Origin: Croceibacterium xixiisoli
GTDB lineage: Bacteria > Pseudomonadota > Alphaproteobacteria > Sphingomonadales > Sphingomonadaceae
Reading direction: 5' to 3'
Assembly (NCBI RefSeq): GCF_009827305.1
Contig: NZ_WTYJ01000001.1
Span: 1,841,002 to 1,905,001, forward strand
DNA: 64,000 nt
Each line of letters starts with the position of its first letter. Position 1 is the first letter of the stretch. The position numbers and the translations under genes are program-made. The notes under the pieces were generated by a model that did not search any database, was not told the origin of the DNA, and saw nothing but the letters and a program-made list of their open reading frames with translations. Below are positions 26,043 through 34,842 of the stretch, one piece after another.

Positions 26043-27353
26043 ATGAAGATCGCAATGGTGGGCTCAGGCTATGTCGGCCTGGTATCCGGGGCATGTTTTG
26101 CCGACTTTGGCCATGAAGTGGTCTGCATCGACAAGGATGAATCCAAGATCGATCGCCTGCGTCAGGGCATCATGCCGATTTACGAACCGGGGCTCGATGC
26201 GCTGGTCGACAGCAATGTGAAGGCTGGCCGTCTGTCCTTCACCACCGATTTGGCGCAGGGCATCGCCGGCGCGCAGGCCATCTTCATCGCGGTAGGCACG
26301 CCGTCGCGCCGGGGTGATGGGCACGCAGACCTCTCCTTCGTCTATGCGGTGGCCCATGAAGTCGGTGAAGCGCTCTCGAATGATGCGGTTATCGTCACCA
26401 AATCCACCGTACCGGTCGGTACTGGCGATGAAGTCGAACGCATTCTTGAAAATAGCGGTACGCCGTATCGTTATGCGGTGGTTTCCAATCCGGAATTCCT
26501 GCGCGAAGGCGCGGCCATTGGTGATTTCAAGCGGCCTGACCGCATCGTGATCGGTGCGGAGGCTGAGTTCGGCCGCGAAGTGATGCAGGAGGTGTATCGC
26601 CCCTTGTTCCTCAACCGCGCGCCGCTGCTGTTCACCAGCCGCCGCTCGGCTGAAATGATCAAATATGCCTCCAACGCATTCCTCGCAGTCAAGATCACCT
26701 TCATCAACGAAATGGCTGATTTGTGTGAAAAAGTTGGTGGCGACGTGCAGGATGTCGCGCGCGGCATCGGCCTCGACAACCGTATCGGCCCCAAGTTCCT
26801 GCATGCCGGGCCGGGCTATGGCGGAAGCTGTTTCCCCAAGGATACGCTGGCGCTGCTGAAAACCTCTGAAGATTACGACAGCCCGGTCCGTATCGTCGAA
26901 GCTGTGGTCAAGGCCAACGACAGCCGCAAACGCGCCATGGGCCGTAAGGTGATCGATGCGCTGGGCGGGGCGGAACAGGCACGCGGCAAGCGGGTGGCCA
27001 TGCTCGGTCTCACGTTCAAGCCCAATACGGACGACATGCGCGATTCACCGGCCATCGCCATTGCCCAAGCGCTCGCCGATGGTGGCGTCAGTGTCGTCGC
27101 TTATGATCCCGAAGGGATGGAGGCTGCTGCGCCGCTCATGCCCGAAGTGGTGATGGCGACCGATCCCTATGCGGCCATCACCGGCGCTGACGCGGTGGTG
27201 ATCGTGACCGAATGGGATGAATTCCGCGCGCTTGACCTCAAGCGACTGAAGACGATCGCCAATTCCAATGTGATCGTCGACCTGCGCAATATCTATGATC
27301 CGCAGGATATGCGGGCAGCCGGCTTTGCCTATGTGAGTGTAGGGCGCCCCTGA
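26043..27353 (+). CDS. ugd: UDP-glucose 6-dehydrogenase
   Basis: The enzyme oxidises UDP-glucose to UDP-glucuronate with two NAD+ in the cytoplasm. The product has 436 residues. The N-terminal Rossmann motif is VGSGYVGL (6-13), STVPVGT is at 121-127, and the catalytic Cys263 lies in GYGGSCFPKDT. The C-terminal domain has GLTFKPNTDDMRDSPA. ATG 26043 has GGAG 10 bases upstream; the frame opens earlier without support. Its product would feed the PssD/PssE-type glucuronosyltransferase at 31363-32315. GDP-mannose dehydrogenase is a relative, but GelGDS and overall motifs favour UDP-glucose. Confidence 0.93.
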   Translation: MKIAMVGSGYVGLVSGACFADFGHEVVCIDKDESKIDRLRQGIMPIYEPGLDALVDSNVKAGRLSFTTDLAQGIAGAQAIFIAVGTPSRRGDGHADLSFVYAVAHEVGEALSNDAVIVTKSTVPVGTGDEVERILENSGTPYRYAVVSNPEFLREGAAIGDFKRPDRIVIGAEAEFGREVMQEVYRPLFLNRAPLLFTSRRSAEMIKYASNAFLAVKITFINEMADLCEKVGGDVQDVARGIGLDNRIGPKFLHAGPGYGGSCFPKDTLALLKTSEDYDSPVRIVEAVVKANDSRKRAMGRKVIDALGGAEQARGKRVAMLGLTFKPNTDDMRDSPAIAIAQALADGGVSVVAYDPEGMEAAAPLMPEVVMATDPYAAITGADAVVIVTEWDEFRALDLKRLKTIANSNVIVDLRNIYDPQDMRAAGFAYVSVGRP

Positions 27354-27406
27354 TCGCAACCGCAACCGGGCGCGGCAGGTTGCTGCCGGCCCGGAAAGCT
27401 GCGGGA

Positions 27407-28423
27407 TTATCCTGCCCTCAGTTCTGCCAGCTTGCGTTCCCACTGCAACGCATCCTGGATGATCTGGTCCAGGTCGGCGCGCTTGGGCTGCCAATCCAGT
27501 CGCTGGCGCAGCAGGGACGGGTCGGAAACCAGCGCGGCAGGATCGCCCGCCCGGCGCGGTTCAAGCTTGCGGTTGATGGTACGGTTGGTCACACGATCGA
27601 CGGCATCAAGCACTTCGAGCACTGAAAAACCGCGCCCATAGCCGCAATTCATGATCGGCGGCGGGCTGGCATCATCGACCAGCGCCTGCAAGGCCAGCAC
27701 ATGGGCTGCGGCCAGATCTGCCACATGGATGTAGTCGCGGACACCGGTGCCATCCGGTGTATCGTAATCGGTCCCGAACACCGCAACATTGTCGCGCTGT
27801 CCCAGGGCAGCTTCCAGCGCAACCTTGATCAGATGGGTCGCGCCGACCGTGGATTGGCCGGTCCGGCCCAGCGGATCGGCGCCGGCGACGTTGAAGTAAC
27901 GCAGCGCGCAATAGCGGAACGGGTGTGCTGCGGCCGTATCGGCCAACATCTGCTCGGTCATCAGCTTCGACCAGCCATAGGGGTTGATCGGTTGCTTGGG
28001 GATCGATTCCCCCACCGGCGAAGTCGCCGGAATGCCATAGGTGGCTGCCGTAGAACTGAAGATGAAGTTTCGCACCCCGCCTGCGACCGCTGAAGAGATC
28101 AGGCTATGGCTCTTCAGCGTATTGTTCTCGTAATATTTCAGCGGGTTCTCAACCGATTCCGGGACAATGATCGAACCGGCAAAATGCATGATCGCACCGA
28201 TCTCCTCGCGCGCGATAATGTCTGCGACCAGGCTGCGATCGGCTATGTCGCCTTCATAAAGGGGAACATCGTCGGGCAGGGCGAAACGAAATCCGGTCGA
28301 CAGATTGTCGATCACGGCAACGCGCCAACCGCTGTCGCGCAGCGCCAGCACCGCATGGCTGCCGATATATCCGGCGCCGCCGGTTACCAGCACGGCTGGT
28401 CTGTCATTCTTTGCTGTCATCAT
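27407..28423 (-). CDS. galE: UDP-glucose 4-epimerase
   Basis: This SDR-extended epimerase interconverts UDP-glucose and UDP-galactose. The product has 338 residues from the first of two adjacent ATGs (28423/28420), with AGG upstream. NAD-binding TGGAGYIGSH is at 14-23, the SST triad Ser/Thr near 124 and catalytic Tyr149 and Lys153 in NPYGWSK. It converges on ugd with a 53-bp gap and supplies UDP-Gal for set B. UDP-GlcNAc or UDP-GlcA epimerase activity cannot be excluded from sequence alone. Confidence 0.92.
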   Translation of the reverse strand: MMTAKNDRPAVLVTGGAGYIGSHAVLALRDSGWRVAVIDNLSTGFRFALPDDVPLYEGDIADRSLVADIIAREEIGAIMHFAGSIIVPESVENPLKYYENNTLKSHSLISSAVAGGVRNFIFSSTAATYGIPATSPVGESIPKQPINPYGWSKLMTEQMLADTAAAHPFRYCALRYFNVAGADPLGRTGQSTVGATHLIKVALEAALGQRDNVAVFGTDYDTPDGTGVRDYIHVADLAAAHVLALQALVDDASPPPIMNCGYGRGFSVLEVLDAVDRVTNRTINRKLEPRRAGDPAALVSDPSLLRQRLDWQPKRADLDQIIQDALQWERKLAELRAG

Positions 28424-28621
28424 GATACCTGCAGTGCATCCGAACCACTGAACGTCCAGTAAACACACCGATGCGGGCTGTCTTCCGGTCATGGCCGACC
28501 GCTGCAATTAAACATTGCCTGACGGTTTGGCCGGGCGCTATGTCGAAACGCAATTTCCGGGAATATCTGTTTATTGCAGCCTGACCCCCGCGCCCGTCCC
28601 ATCCCCAGTGCTGGAGTAATG

Positions 28622-29350
28622 ATGCCGATCCCATTCGAACGCTCGCACCTGGCGGCCTTTCGGGATTTTCCCTCGACCCTCTATGGGCTGGTTTCCCGAT
28701 ATCCCAATGCGCGCGTGCTTGAACTGGGTGGGGGCAGGGCGCCTTCCTTCCCGATTCACGACATGCCCGACAATATTGCCAGCTACACCGTCAATGACAT
28801 CGATCCGTCCGAATTGGCGCGCGCCAGCGATGATTACGACAAGGCTTGTTTTGACGTTACCGGCGATGTCTCGGCCTTCAATGGCCAGTATGACATCATC
28901 TTCTCGCGCACGTTGATCGAACATGTGGCCGATGGCCGCAAGATGCATCGCAATGTGCGCGATCTGCTGCGTCCGGGCGGGGTCGCCTTCCACATGGCGC
29001 CGACGCTCTATGCGCTGCCCTTTGTGATCAACAAGCTGTTGCCCGAAACGCTCTCAACCAAGATCCTCTACACGGTCTTCCCCAAGCGTCGGAACAACAA
29101 GAACAAATTCCCCGCACATTATTCCTGGTGCTATGGTGATCGGGCGCGGATGGAAACCATGCTGAAGGAAATCGGCTTCGATCAGGTGGCCATTCGTTCG
29201 TTCTATGGCCATGCCTATTTTGACAAGTTCCCGGTCATCCGGGAGGCAGATCGGGCACTGGCCACCATGGCGGAGCGCAAGGATTGGTCCTCGCTCGGCT
29301 CCTATGCCCATATCACCGCTTTCAAGCCGGCTGCGCTGCCGGGCGGCTGA
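28622..29350 (+). CDS. SAM-dependent class I methyltransferase
   Basis: The product has 242 residues from ATG 28622, which has GGAG five bases upstream (ATG 28619 and a TTG at 28574 are alternatives). The AdoMet motif I is VLELGGGRAPS near residue 32, followed by the acidic NDIDPSEL and the IIFSRTLIEHV motif used by Methyltransf_11 enzymes. The C-terminal half (PKRRNNKNKFPAHYSWC) is typical of polysaccharide-locus methyltransferases. It probably methylates a sugar hydroxyl of the exported glycan. It is transcribed divergently from galE and faces the beta-propeller gene. Confidence 0.82.
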   Translation: MPIPFERSHLAAFRDFPSTLYGLVSRYPNARVLELGGGRAPSFPIHDMPDNIASYTVNDIDPSELARASDDYDKACFDVTGDVSAFNGQYDIIFSRTLIEHVADGRKMHRNVRDLLRPGGVAFHMAPTLYALPFVINKLLPETLSTKILYTVFPKRRNNKNKFPAHYSWCYGDRARMETMLKEIGFDQVAIRSFYGHAYFDKFPVIREADRALATMAERKDWSSLGSYAHITAFKPAALPGG

Positions 29351-29369
29351 TCAGGAAAGGGCGGCGGGA

Positions 29370-30272
29370 TTACCGCCGCCGCATCAGCCGGTCCCATTCG
29401 CGGCGCGGCCGCATGGTCAGGGCTCGCGCGGAAAAACGCCGCGCTTTCACATCGATCAGCGTCACCGGGCCAGCACCGGCGAAGGTGTGGCATCCATCTA
29501 TCAGTGGTGTGGCCTGCGCTGGCGCACGCAGCAGCGGTCCCGCGCTGGCGTTGAAATGCACGGAATCCAACTGCTCGATGCGAAGGATCCGCAGAGCCGC
29601 GCCATAGCTGCCGCGCGAATCCTGTACCGGCAGGTGCAGCAGGCCATCGATCAGCTCTGGCCGCCCACCGGGGCGGGCGCCGCCCAGATCGCTGATCAGC
29701 GGGTTTAACGGATGCTCTGCCCAGGGGCCGGTCAGGTCCTCGGCATATGCGGCGCAAAGGGTGGACACGCGCTCCTCTGCCGTGCCAGCCGGGGTGTAGA
29801 ACAGCCACCAAACTCCGTCATGAAGGAAGGGGGTCGCGTCGATCGGCGCACCATCCAGGTCCAGCACCGCGTAGGGTTCCCAATGCCAGGGAAAGGATCG
29901 GGCGCGATACAGCGTCAGCTTTCCTGATGCGCAGGCTTCCGGCAGCATCCACAGTTCGCCTGCATGTTCGAAGACCTGCGGATAGGACAGGTGCCAGTCT
30001 TCACGAAGAACGGGCCCATGCTGGATCAGGCGCAAACGATCATCGAAGCAATAGACGCTGATCGTACCGTGCGAATGGCGGTAGTCGAACATTTCGACAA
30101 AGGCGTACAAGATGCCTTCACGCCAGATCCCGAAGGGATCGGCCGCATAGGCCAGATCGCCCGCATCGGGAAACCAGCGGAAACGGAACGGCTCGATGCT
30201 GCCGGCAGAGATGATCTCCCGCGCAGACGCTTCCACGATCAAGGGGCGCCAGAAATCCTTGATCAGTTCCAT
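29370..30272 (-). CDS. GINT1-N/GH43-like five-bladed beta-propeller protein
   Basis: The product has 300 residues with no signal peptide or membrane segment. The repeated blades include YAADPFGIWREG, LSYPQVFEHAGELWMLPE, HDGVWWLFYT and GRPELIDGLLHLPVQD. These match proteins annotated as the glucosamine inositolphosphorylceramide transferase N-terminal-like family, whose fold is that of GH43 enzymes. Bacterial members are common in polysaccharide loci, but their reaction is unsettled; it could be a sugar transferase or a hydrolase. It is 19 bp from the phosphatase gene upstream on the same strand. An inverted repeat (29361-29379) at its 3' end may end transcription. Confidence 0.7.
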   Translation of the reverse strand: MELIKDFWRPLIVEASAREIISAGSIEPFRFRWFPDAGDLAYAADPFGIWREGILYAFVEMFDYRHSHGTISVYCFDDRLRLIQHGPVLREDWHLSYPQVFEHAGELWMLPEACASGKLTLYRARSFPWHWEPYAVLDLDGAPIDATPFLHDGVWWLFYTPAGTAEERVSTLCAAYAEDLTGPWAEHPLNPLISDLGGARPGGRPELIDGLLHLPVQDSRGSYGAALRILRIEQLDSVHFNASAGPLLRAPAQATPLIDGCHTFAGAGPVTLIDVKARRFSARALTMRPRREWDRLMRRR

Positions 30273-30291
30273 CGGTCAGAGATCCGTTTGG

Positions 30292-31095
30292 TCAGCGCGA
30301 AGAAGACGGAGACTGCGAACTGGACCGGCGCGGCTCGGGCCGGGCTTCGCCGGCTGTGGCAATCACTTCACGCTCCATGCCTTCCAGATACAGCGCAGAC
30401 AGCACACCAGACTTATAAGCGCCGGTGTCCAGCCCGATCCGATTGCTCTGGAAATCGACCTCTGGCGAAATGCTGTGGCCATGCACCACCGTTGCACCGT
30501 GATCGCGCGCACTTTGCAGAAATTCGTCGCGGATCCAGATCAGGTCTTTCCGATCCTGCCGATTGAGGGCAACCCCGGGCTTCACCCCGGCATGGCAGAA
30601 ATAATAATCGCCCGATTGCGCGGTCAGGGGCCAACCGGCCACGAAATCCATCAATTCGCGCGGCAGCACTTCACCCACAAGTTTTGTGAAACTGCCATCC
30701 TCCCGCTCCTCACGGCGCGGGATCTTCAGGCCGAAGCTTTCCAGCGTTTCGCGCCCGCCAATCCGCAGCCACGGCGTCAGCAGTCGCGCTTCGCCGGCAT
30801 AGACGCGCAGCATGACCTCTTCATGATTGCCCAGCAGCATCAGCTGCCCTTCGGTGTTGCGTGACCAGTCGTGGAGGAAACGCAGCACCTTGGCTGAATC
30901 CGGGCCACGATCGACCACATCGCCCAGCAGCAGCACATGCAGCCCGGCTGGTGCTGGCAGACCTTTGGAATGCGATTCGATCCGACGCAACAGATCGCGC
31001 AGCAGATCATATCGACCGTGGATATCCCCGATCGCGTAGATTCTGTCGCCGGCGGCGCAACTCGGAATTTTGGATCGGCCTGGGCTTCTGCTCAT
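30292..31095 (-). CDS. PP-type metallophosphoesterase (Ser/Thr phosphatase-like)
   Basis: The product has about 267 residues from ATG 31095; the frame opens 12 codons earlier at a GTG. The five motifs of calcineurin-like phosphatases are in order: GDIHGRYD, GDVVDRGPDS, GNHEEVM, CHAG and VHGHS. The size and motif set match the bacterial PrpA/ApaH-like group. In polysaccharide loci such enzymes may reverse Ser/Thr phosphorylation or hydrolyse dinucleotides; the target here is unknown. The tail is Ser/Arg-rich. Neither candidate start has a strong ribosome binding site. Confidence 0.85.
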   Translation of the reverse strand: MSRSPGRSKIPSCAAGDRIYAIGDIHGRYDLLRDLLRRIESHSKGLPAPAGLHVLLLGDVVDRGPDSAKVLRFLHDWSRNTEGQLMLLGNHEEVMLRVYAGEARLLTPWLRIGGRETLESFGLKIPRREEREDGSFTKLVGEVLPRELMDFVAGWPLTAQSGDYYFCHAGVKPGVALNRQDRKDLIWIRDEFLQSARDHGATVVHGHSISPEVDFQSNRIGLDTGAYKSGVLSALYLEGMEREVIATAGEARPEPRRSSSQSPSSSR

Positions 31096-31362
31096 TGGAT
31101 TGTTACAAAGAGTTTCCGGCTTGGATGCCACCTGACGGAAGATCCGGTGTCATCGCGGCTATCTTGAAGAGGAGGATGCCCGGCCTTCTATCGTGATAAC
31201 GGAGAAGATCGCAAGGCGTTGCCGTATTGCACCGGAAAGCGGCGGTTTTTTGCTGTTAATCGGTTGGTTGATCGTGCCATGTTGCAACCAATGCAGAATG
31301 TGCCATGAACGGATTCATGTCCGGACGCGCGTTCTTGTTGGATGTAACAAAGGGAAGCAGGG

Positions 31363-31830
31363 GTGCAGAAGGTTCCGGACGGTTCGTCCAAGATTTTGGT
31401 TGCTGCATCCGGGGGCGGGCATTGGGATGAACTCATGCTGCTCCGCCCAGCGCTGGACAGGTTCAATCCGGTTTACGTTACAACAAACGCCAGGCTGGCG
31501 GCACGTGACCGAGTCGGCGACATCAGGGTGCTGCCGGATGCCAATCGTGATCAGCTGCTGAAAGGGTTTCGCTGCTTCTTTGCTGCATTCAAGCTGATCA
31601 TGAAGGAAAAACCAGACATTGTGTTGAGCACCGGCGCATTGCCGGGTCTGTTCTGCGTGATCATTGCGAAGATGGCGGGTGCCCGCACGATCTGGGTGGA
31701 CAGCATCGCCAATTCCGACGCTCCATCGCTCAGCGGCAGGATTGCCCGGCCGTTTTCATCTCTCTGGGTTACCCAGTGGGAACATCTCGCCCGGTCGGAC
31801 AATGCCCGTTATTTTGGGGCGCTTTTGTGA
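31363..31830 (+). CDS. pssD: PssD/Alg14-like glycosyltransferase subunit
   Basis: The product has 155 residues from GTG 31363. The VAASGGGHWDELMLL start, VLSTGALPGLF near residue 88 and TIWVDSIAN near residue 108 are the Alg14/PssD family pattern. This subunit anchors the catalytic PssE/Alg13 subunit at the membrane and helps bind the lipid acceptor. In Rhizobium the PssD/PssE pair adds glucuronic acid to a glucosyl lipid, which fits the ugd gene nearby. The stop overlaps the next GTG start by four bases (GTGA), indicating coupled translation of a two-subunit enzyme. Confidence 0.85.
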   Translation: MQKVPDGSSKILVAASGGGHWDELMLLRPALDRFNPVYVTTNARLAARDRVGDIRVLPDANRDQLLKGFRCFFAAFKLIMKEKPDIVLSTGALPGLFCVIIAKMAGARTIWVDSIANSDAPSLSGRIARPFSSLWVTQWEHLARSDNARYFGALL

Positions 31831-32315
31831 TATTGCTGACCGTTGGAACACAGCTGCCCTTTGATCGCCTGGTAAGGATCGTTGACGAGATCGCACCGAC
31901 ACTGGGCGAACCGGTGACAGCGCAGATCGGCTGCGGCAAATACATTCCCGCCAACATGGAATGGCGACGGGTGATAGACCCCGTCGAATTCGAAGATCTG
32001 ATGGACAGGGTAACTCTGGTGATTTCCCACGCCGGGATCGGCACCATCGTCACGGCTCAGCGGCATTCAAAACCACTGATATTGTTTGCTCGAAGCGCGC
32101 AGCTTAGCGAACATCGCAACGATCATCAGTTGGCAACGGTCAATGCGCTGGCGCAGCAGCAGGGAATTCGGGTCGCCAGCACGGTAGAAGAGCTGGAGAT
32201 GCTGCTCCGCGAACCTGTAACCAAGGTGACGCGGATGGAGATTACCGCACGTCGGCAATCGCTGTGCGATGCCGTGGCCGATTTTATTCAAGACAGCATC
32301 GAAGGGCGGTCATGA
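31827..32315 (+). CDS. pssE: PssE/Alg13-like glycosyltransferase catalytic subunit
   Basis: The product has 162 residues from GTG 31827. Its LLTVGTQLPFDRLVR start and VISHAGIGTIVTAQRHSKPLI block are the C-terminal GT-B nucleotide-sugar domain of the GT28/Alg13 family. It works with the PssD-like subunit encoded just upstream with a 4-base overlap, most likely as a beta-1,4-glucuronosyltransferase using the Ugd product. Donor identity is by family and context. Its end overlaps the polymerase start by four bases (ATGA). Confidence 0.85.
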   Translation: MILLTVGTQLPFDRLVRIVDEIAPTLGEPVTAQIGCGKYIPANMEWRRVIDPVEFEDLMDRVTLVISHAGIGTIVTAQRHSKPLILFARSAQLSEHRNDHQLATVNALAQQQGIRVASTVEELEMLLREPVTKVTRMEITARRQSLCDAVADFIQDSIEGRS

Positions 32316-33775
32316 CCGGCGATCCAGCATCTGGCACCTCCGGCGGAAGCGGCATGAAACGTCGCTCTGGCAGATCTTCAGGCTCCAGATCGCGATCGGG
32401 ATCGAGCGGCCGTAGCCGTTCGTCAGCGTCCCAGGGCGGCAGTACGCGCAGCAAGTCCATGCCTGTGCGGATGAATGCGGCAATCATTGCCTTCGTCGTG
32501 ATGATGCTGCTGACCATGCTCGGTCCGTTGATGACCTATGAGTCCTCAGGCACAGCCGGTACCGGCAGCCTGGTCAGACAGATCGGCTATCTGGCTGTCG
32601 CACTGATCACCGTCTTTGCCATTCATGCCGAAACAAGGCTGAAGCGGCTCGATGCCATACCCTGGCCGATGCTGCTGGCGCTTGCCTGGTGCTGGGCCAG
32701 CCTTTTCTGGGCTATCGAGCCTGGCATTGCCTTGCGGCGCATCGTCCTGACGACCTTGGTGATCTGGTCGGTTTTCGCTTTGGTGCGAGCGATGGGCGTC
32801 GACAGGACGATCCTGATCGTGCGGGTCATATTGGTGCTGACCTTGCTGGCCAACTACGCTGCCGTCTATTGCGATCCCACGGTGGGCATCCATATGGTCG
32901 AAGAGCCTGGCGATGGCGGCCTGATGGGCGATTGGCGCGGTTACATGGCACACAAGAACATGGCCGGTCTGGTCACGGCGATGTGCGTGCTGTTCTTCCT
33001 GTTCTATCGGGAAAACATGCCGCGATATGTGCAGCTTCCGGTGCTGCTTGCGGCCGTGTTTTTCCTTGCCATGACCAGTTCGCGGACTTCGGTGGCTGTT
33101 TGTGCTGCTGCTGCCGTGATGGGGCTGTTCTTCACCCGGTACAATTTTCGCTATCGCGGTATTGCCTTCACTGTCCTGCTGGCTCTGGTGATCGCCGCAG
33201 CTGTGGTACAGAATGTCTACCAGGATCCTTTCCTGCGCACGCTCAACGATCCCACGGCCTTTACCGGCAGAACGGTGATCTGGGATGCACTGCTGCGCTA
33301 TTATCGCGACAACCCGCTGCTTGGTTCCGGCTATGGATCCTTCTGGAATATCGGCCCGGCAAGTCCGATGAATCGTTACGGTTCCGACTGGCTCATCGGT
33401 GTGCAGCAGGCTCACAACGGCTTCCTGGATATGCTGATCCAGATCGGTCCGATCGGGCTGGGCGTGGTCATTTTCGCCACTATCGTCATGCCGATGATCA
33501 AGCTTCTGACCGCGCGTCAGGTGGAAGGCGCGCTGGGCGGGCTGCTGTTTGCGATACTGGTGTTTTGCATCGGTCATAACGCAACCGAAACCTCGCTGTT
33601 CGACCGCGATTCGGTGGGACAGGTGTTCGTCGTGCTGATGATCGCCTTGCTCTGGACGGCAGCCTCCAGGCGCAAGAATGCGTCGCGCGGTGGCAGCACC
33701 GATCTGCTGAGCTGGGCCAACCGCGATGACGATCAGCAATTCGACACCGCTGGTGCAACTGCCGGCAAGGATTGA
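32312..33775 (+). CDS. O-antigen ligase/Wzy-type polymerase (set B)
   Basis: The product has 487 residues from ATG 32312. A basic, Ser/Gly/Arg-rich cytoplasmic head of about 55 residues precedes around ten membrane segments. The Wzy_C-type region has GTGSL, GYMAHKNMAGLVTA and, in the large loop, FTGRTVIWDALLRYY, GSGYGSFWN and QQAHNGFLDMLIQIG. It likely polymerises the set B repeat unit at the periplasmic face. It overlaps PssE by four bases and its stop overlaps the next TTG start, so pssD, pssE, this gene and the GT4 gene form one tightly coupled operon. Confidence 0.87.
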   Translation: MTGDPASGTSGGSGMKRRSGRSSGSRSRSGSSGRSRSSASQGGSTRSKSMPVRMNAAIIAFVVMMLLTMLGPLMTYESSGTAGTGSLVRQIGYLAVALITVFAIHAETRLKRLDAIPWPMLLALAWCWASLFWAIEPGIALRRIVLTTLVIWSVFALVRAMGVDRTILIVRVILVLTLLANYAAVYCDPTVGIHMVEEPGDGGLMGDWRGYMAHKNMAGLVTAMCVLFFLFYRENMPRYVQLPVLLAAVFFLAMTSSRTSVAVCAAAAVMGLFFTRYNFRYRGIAFTVLLALVIAAAVVQNVYQDPFLRTLNDPTAFTGRTVIWDALLRYYRDNPLLGSGYGSFWNIGPASPMNRYGSDWLIGVQQAHNGFLDMLIQIGPIGLGVVIFATIVMPMIKLLTARQVEGALGGLLFAILVFCIGHNATETSLFDRDSVGQVFVVLMIALLWTAASRRKNASRGGSTDLLSWANRDDDQQFDTAGATAGKD

Positions 33776-34842
33776 GTTTGCGCATCTGCATTCTCGGCGG
33801 CTCTCCGCAGCAATGGGGCGGGCTGGAATCCTATTGCGATCGCGCCCATCGCGCGCTGGCACCATTTTCGCCCGTCTGGTTGCCCAGCCAGACCGCCTAT
33901 ATGCGCTTGTCGCGGCTCAAGGATGTCGGTCGCTCGCTTCGCCAATTGCAGATCCTGCAGCGCGACGGGCTGGATGTGGTGTGGTTGCAATTGAGCAATC
34001 TGCCGGATCTGGTCTATCTGCTGTGGGCCAGGCTGCTGCGGTTGCCCGTCATCGTCACCCCCCATTTCGGCTCCAACAGCCGGCTTCAGACCAAGCCATT
34101 GCGCCGCGGGTTGATCAAGACCTTGCTTCGCCAGGCCGACGCATTGGGTCTGCTGTTTGCTGGGCAGGAGCGGGAGATCGAACTTCCCGCCGGGCCAAAG
34201 CGGCATGTTGTCGGCACCTTTCTTCCGCAGGCATCGTTGTCCCTGACGGCAGGATCGGATGGGGCGGTGCTAACATTGCTGCACGCGGCCCGTTTTTCGC
34301 GGGAAAAGGGCAGCTTCCTCACGGTTGATCTCTGCCGGGCATTGGCCGACCGAGGCATCGCCTTCTCGGCGCGGCTGGTCGGCCGGGCCGATGCGGAAAC
34401 CATGCGGGCCCTGGCTGACGCCATCGCTGATGCCGGGCTGGGTGACCGGATCACGATCATCGACTGGCTCGGGGAAGAGGAATTGCAGTCTGCCCTGCGT
34501 CAGACCGATGTGCTGGTGCATCTCTCGCTGCTGGATGCCTATCCGCTGATCGTGCTGGAAGCGCTGGCCGGCGGAGCTGTGCCGATCGTTTGCCCTATGG
34601 CTGGCGCGGTCTCCATGGTTGACCGCTATGGTGGCCGGGTCGTTGAGGGACATGATCCTGCGCGCGATGCCGCCGATTGGCTGGCCAGTTTGTCACTGGA
34701 TGATCTTCGCGCGCAGGGACGCCGTGCCGCTGTTGCTGTCCGGGCGGATTATGACTGGGCTGTCTGTGCGCAGCAGGTGGTGGATATCGCCACCACCGTG
34801 CTTGCCGATCTCAGGACGCCGGCAGCTCCGCCCGGGGACTGA
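33772..34842 (+). CDS. GT4-family glycosyltransferase (set B)
   Basis: The product has 356 residues from TTG 33772, overlapping the polymerase stop. The N-terminal domain begins with RICILGGSPQQWGGLESY. The donor domain has LHAARFSREKG and HLSLLDAYPLIVLEALAGG, where the second acid of the usual E-x7-E pattern is kept and the first is replaced by D (DAYPLIVLE). It probably extends the lipid-linked unit. Its 3' end overlaps the opposing GT2 gene by 32 bp. Donor unknown. Confidence 0.82.
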   Translation: MSLRICILGGSPQQWGGLESYCDRAHRALAPFSPVWLPSQTAYMRLSRLKDVGRSLRQLQILQRDGLDVVWLQLSNLPDLVYLLWARLLRLPVIVTPHFGSNSRLQTKPLRRGLIKTLLRQADALGLLFAGQEREIELPAGPKRHVVGTFLPQASLSLTAGSDGAVLTLLHAARFSREKGSFLTVDLCRALADRGIAFSARLVGRADAETMRALADAIADAGLGDRITIIDWLGEEELQSALRQTDVLVHLSLLDAYPLIVLEALAGGAVPIVCPMAGAVSMVDRYGGRVVEGHDPARDAADWLASLSLDDLRAQGRRAAVAVRADYDWAVCAQQVVDIATTVLADLRTPAAPPGD

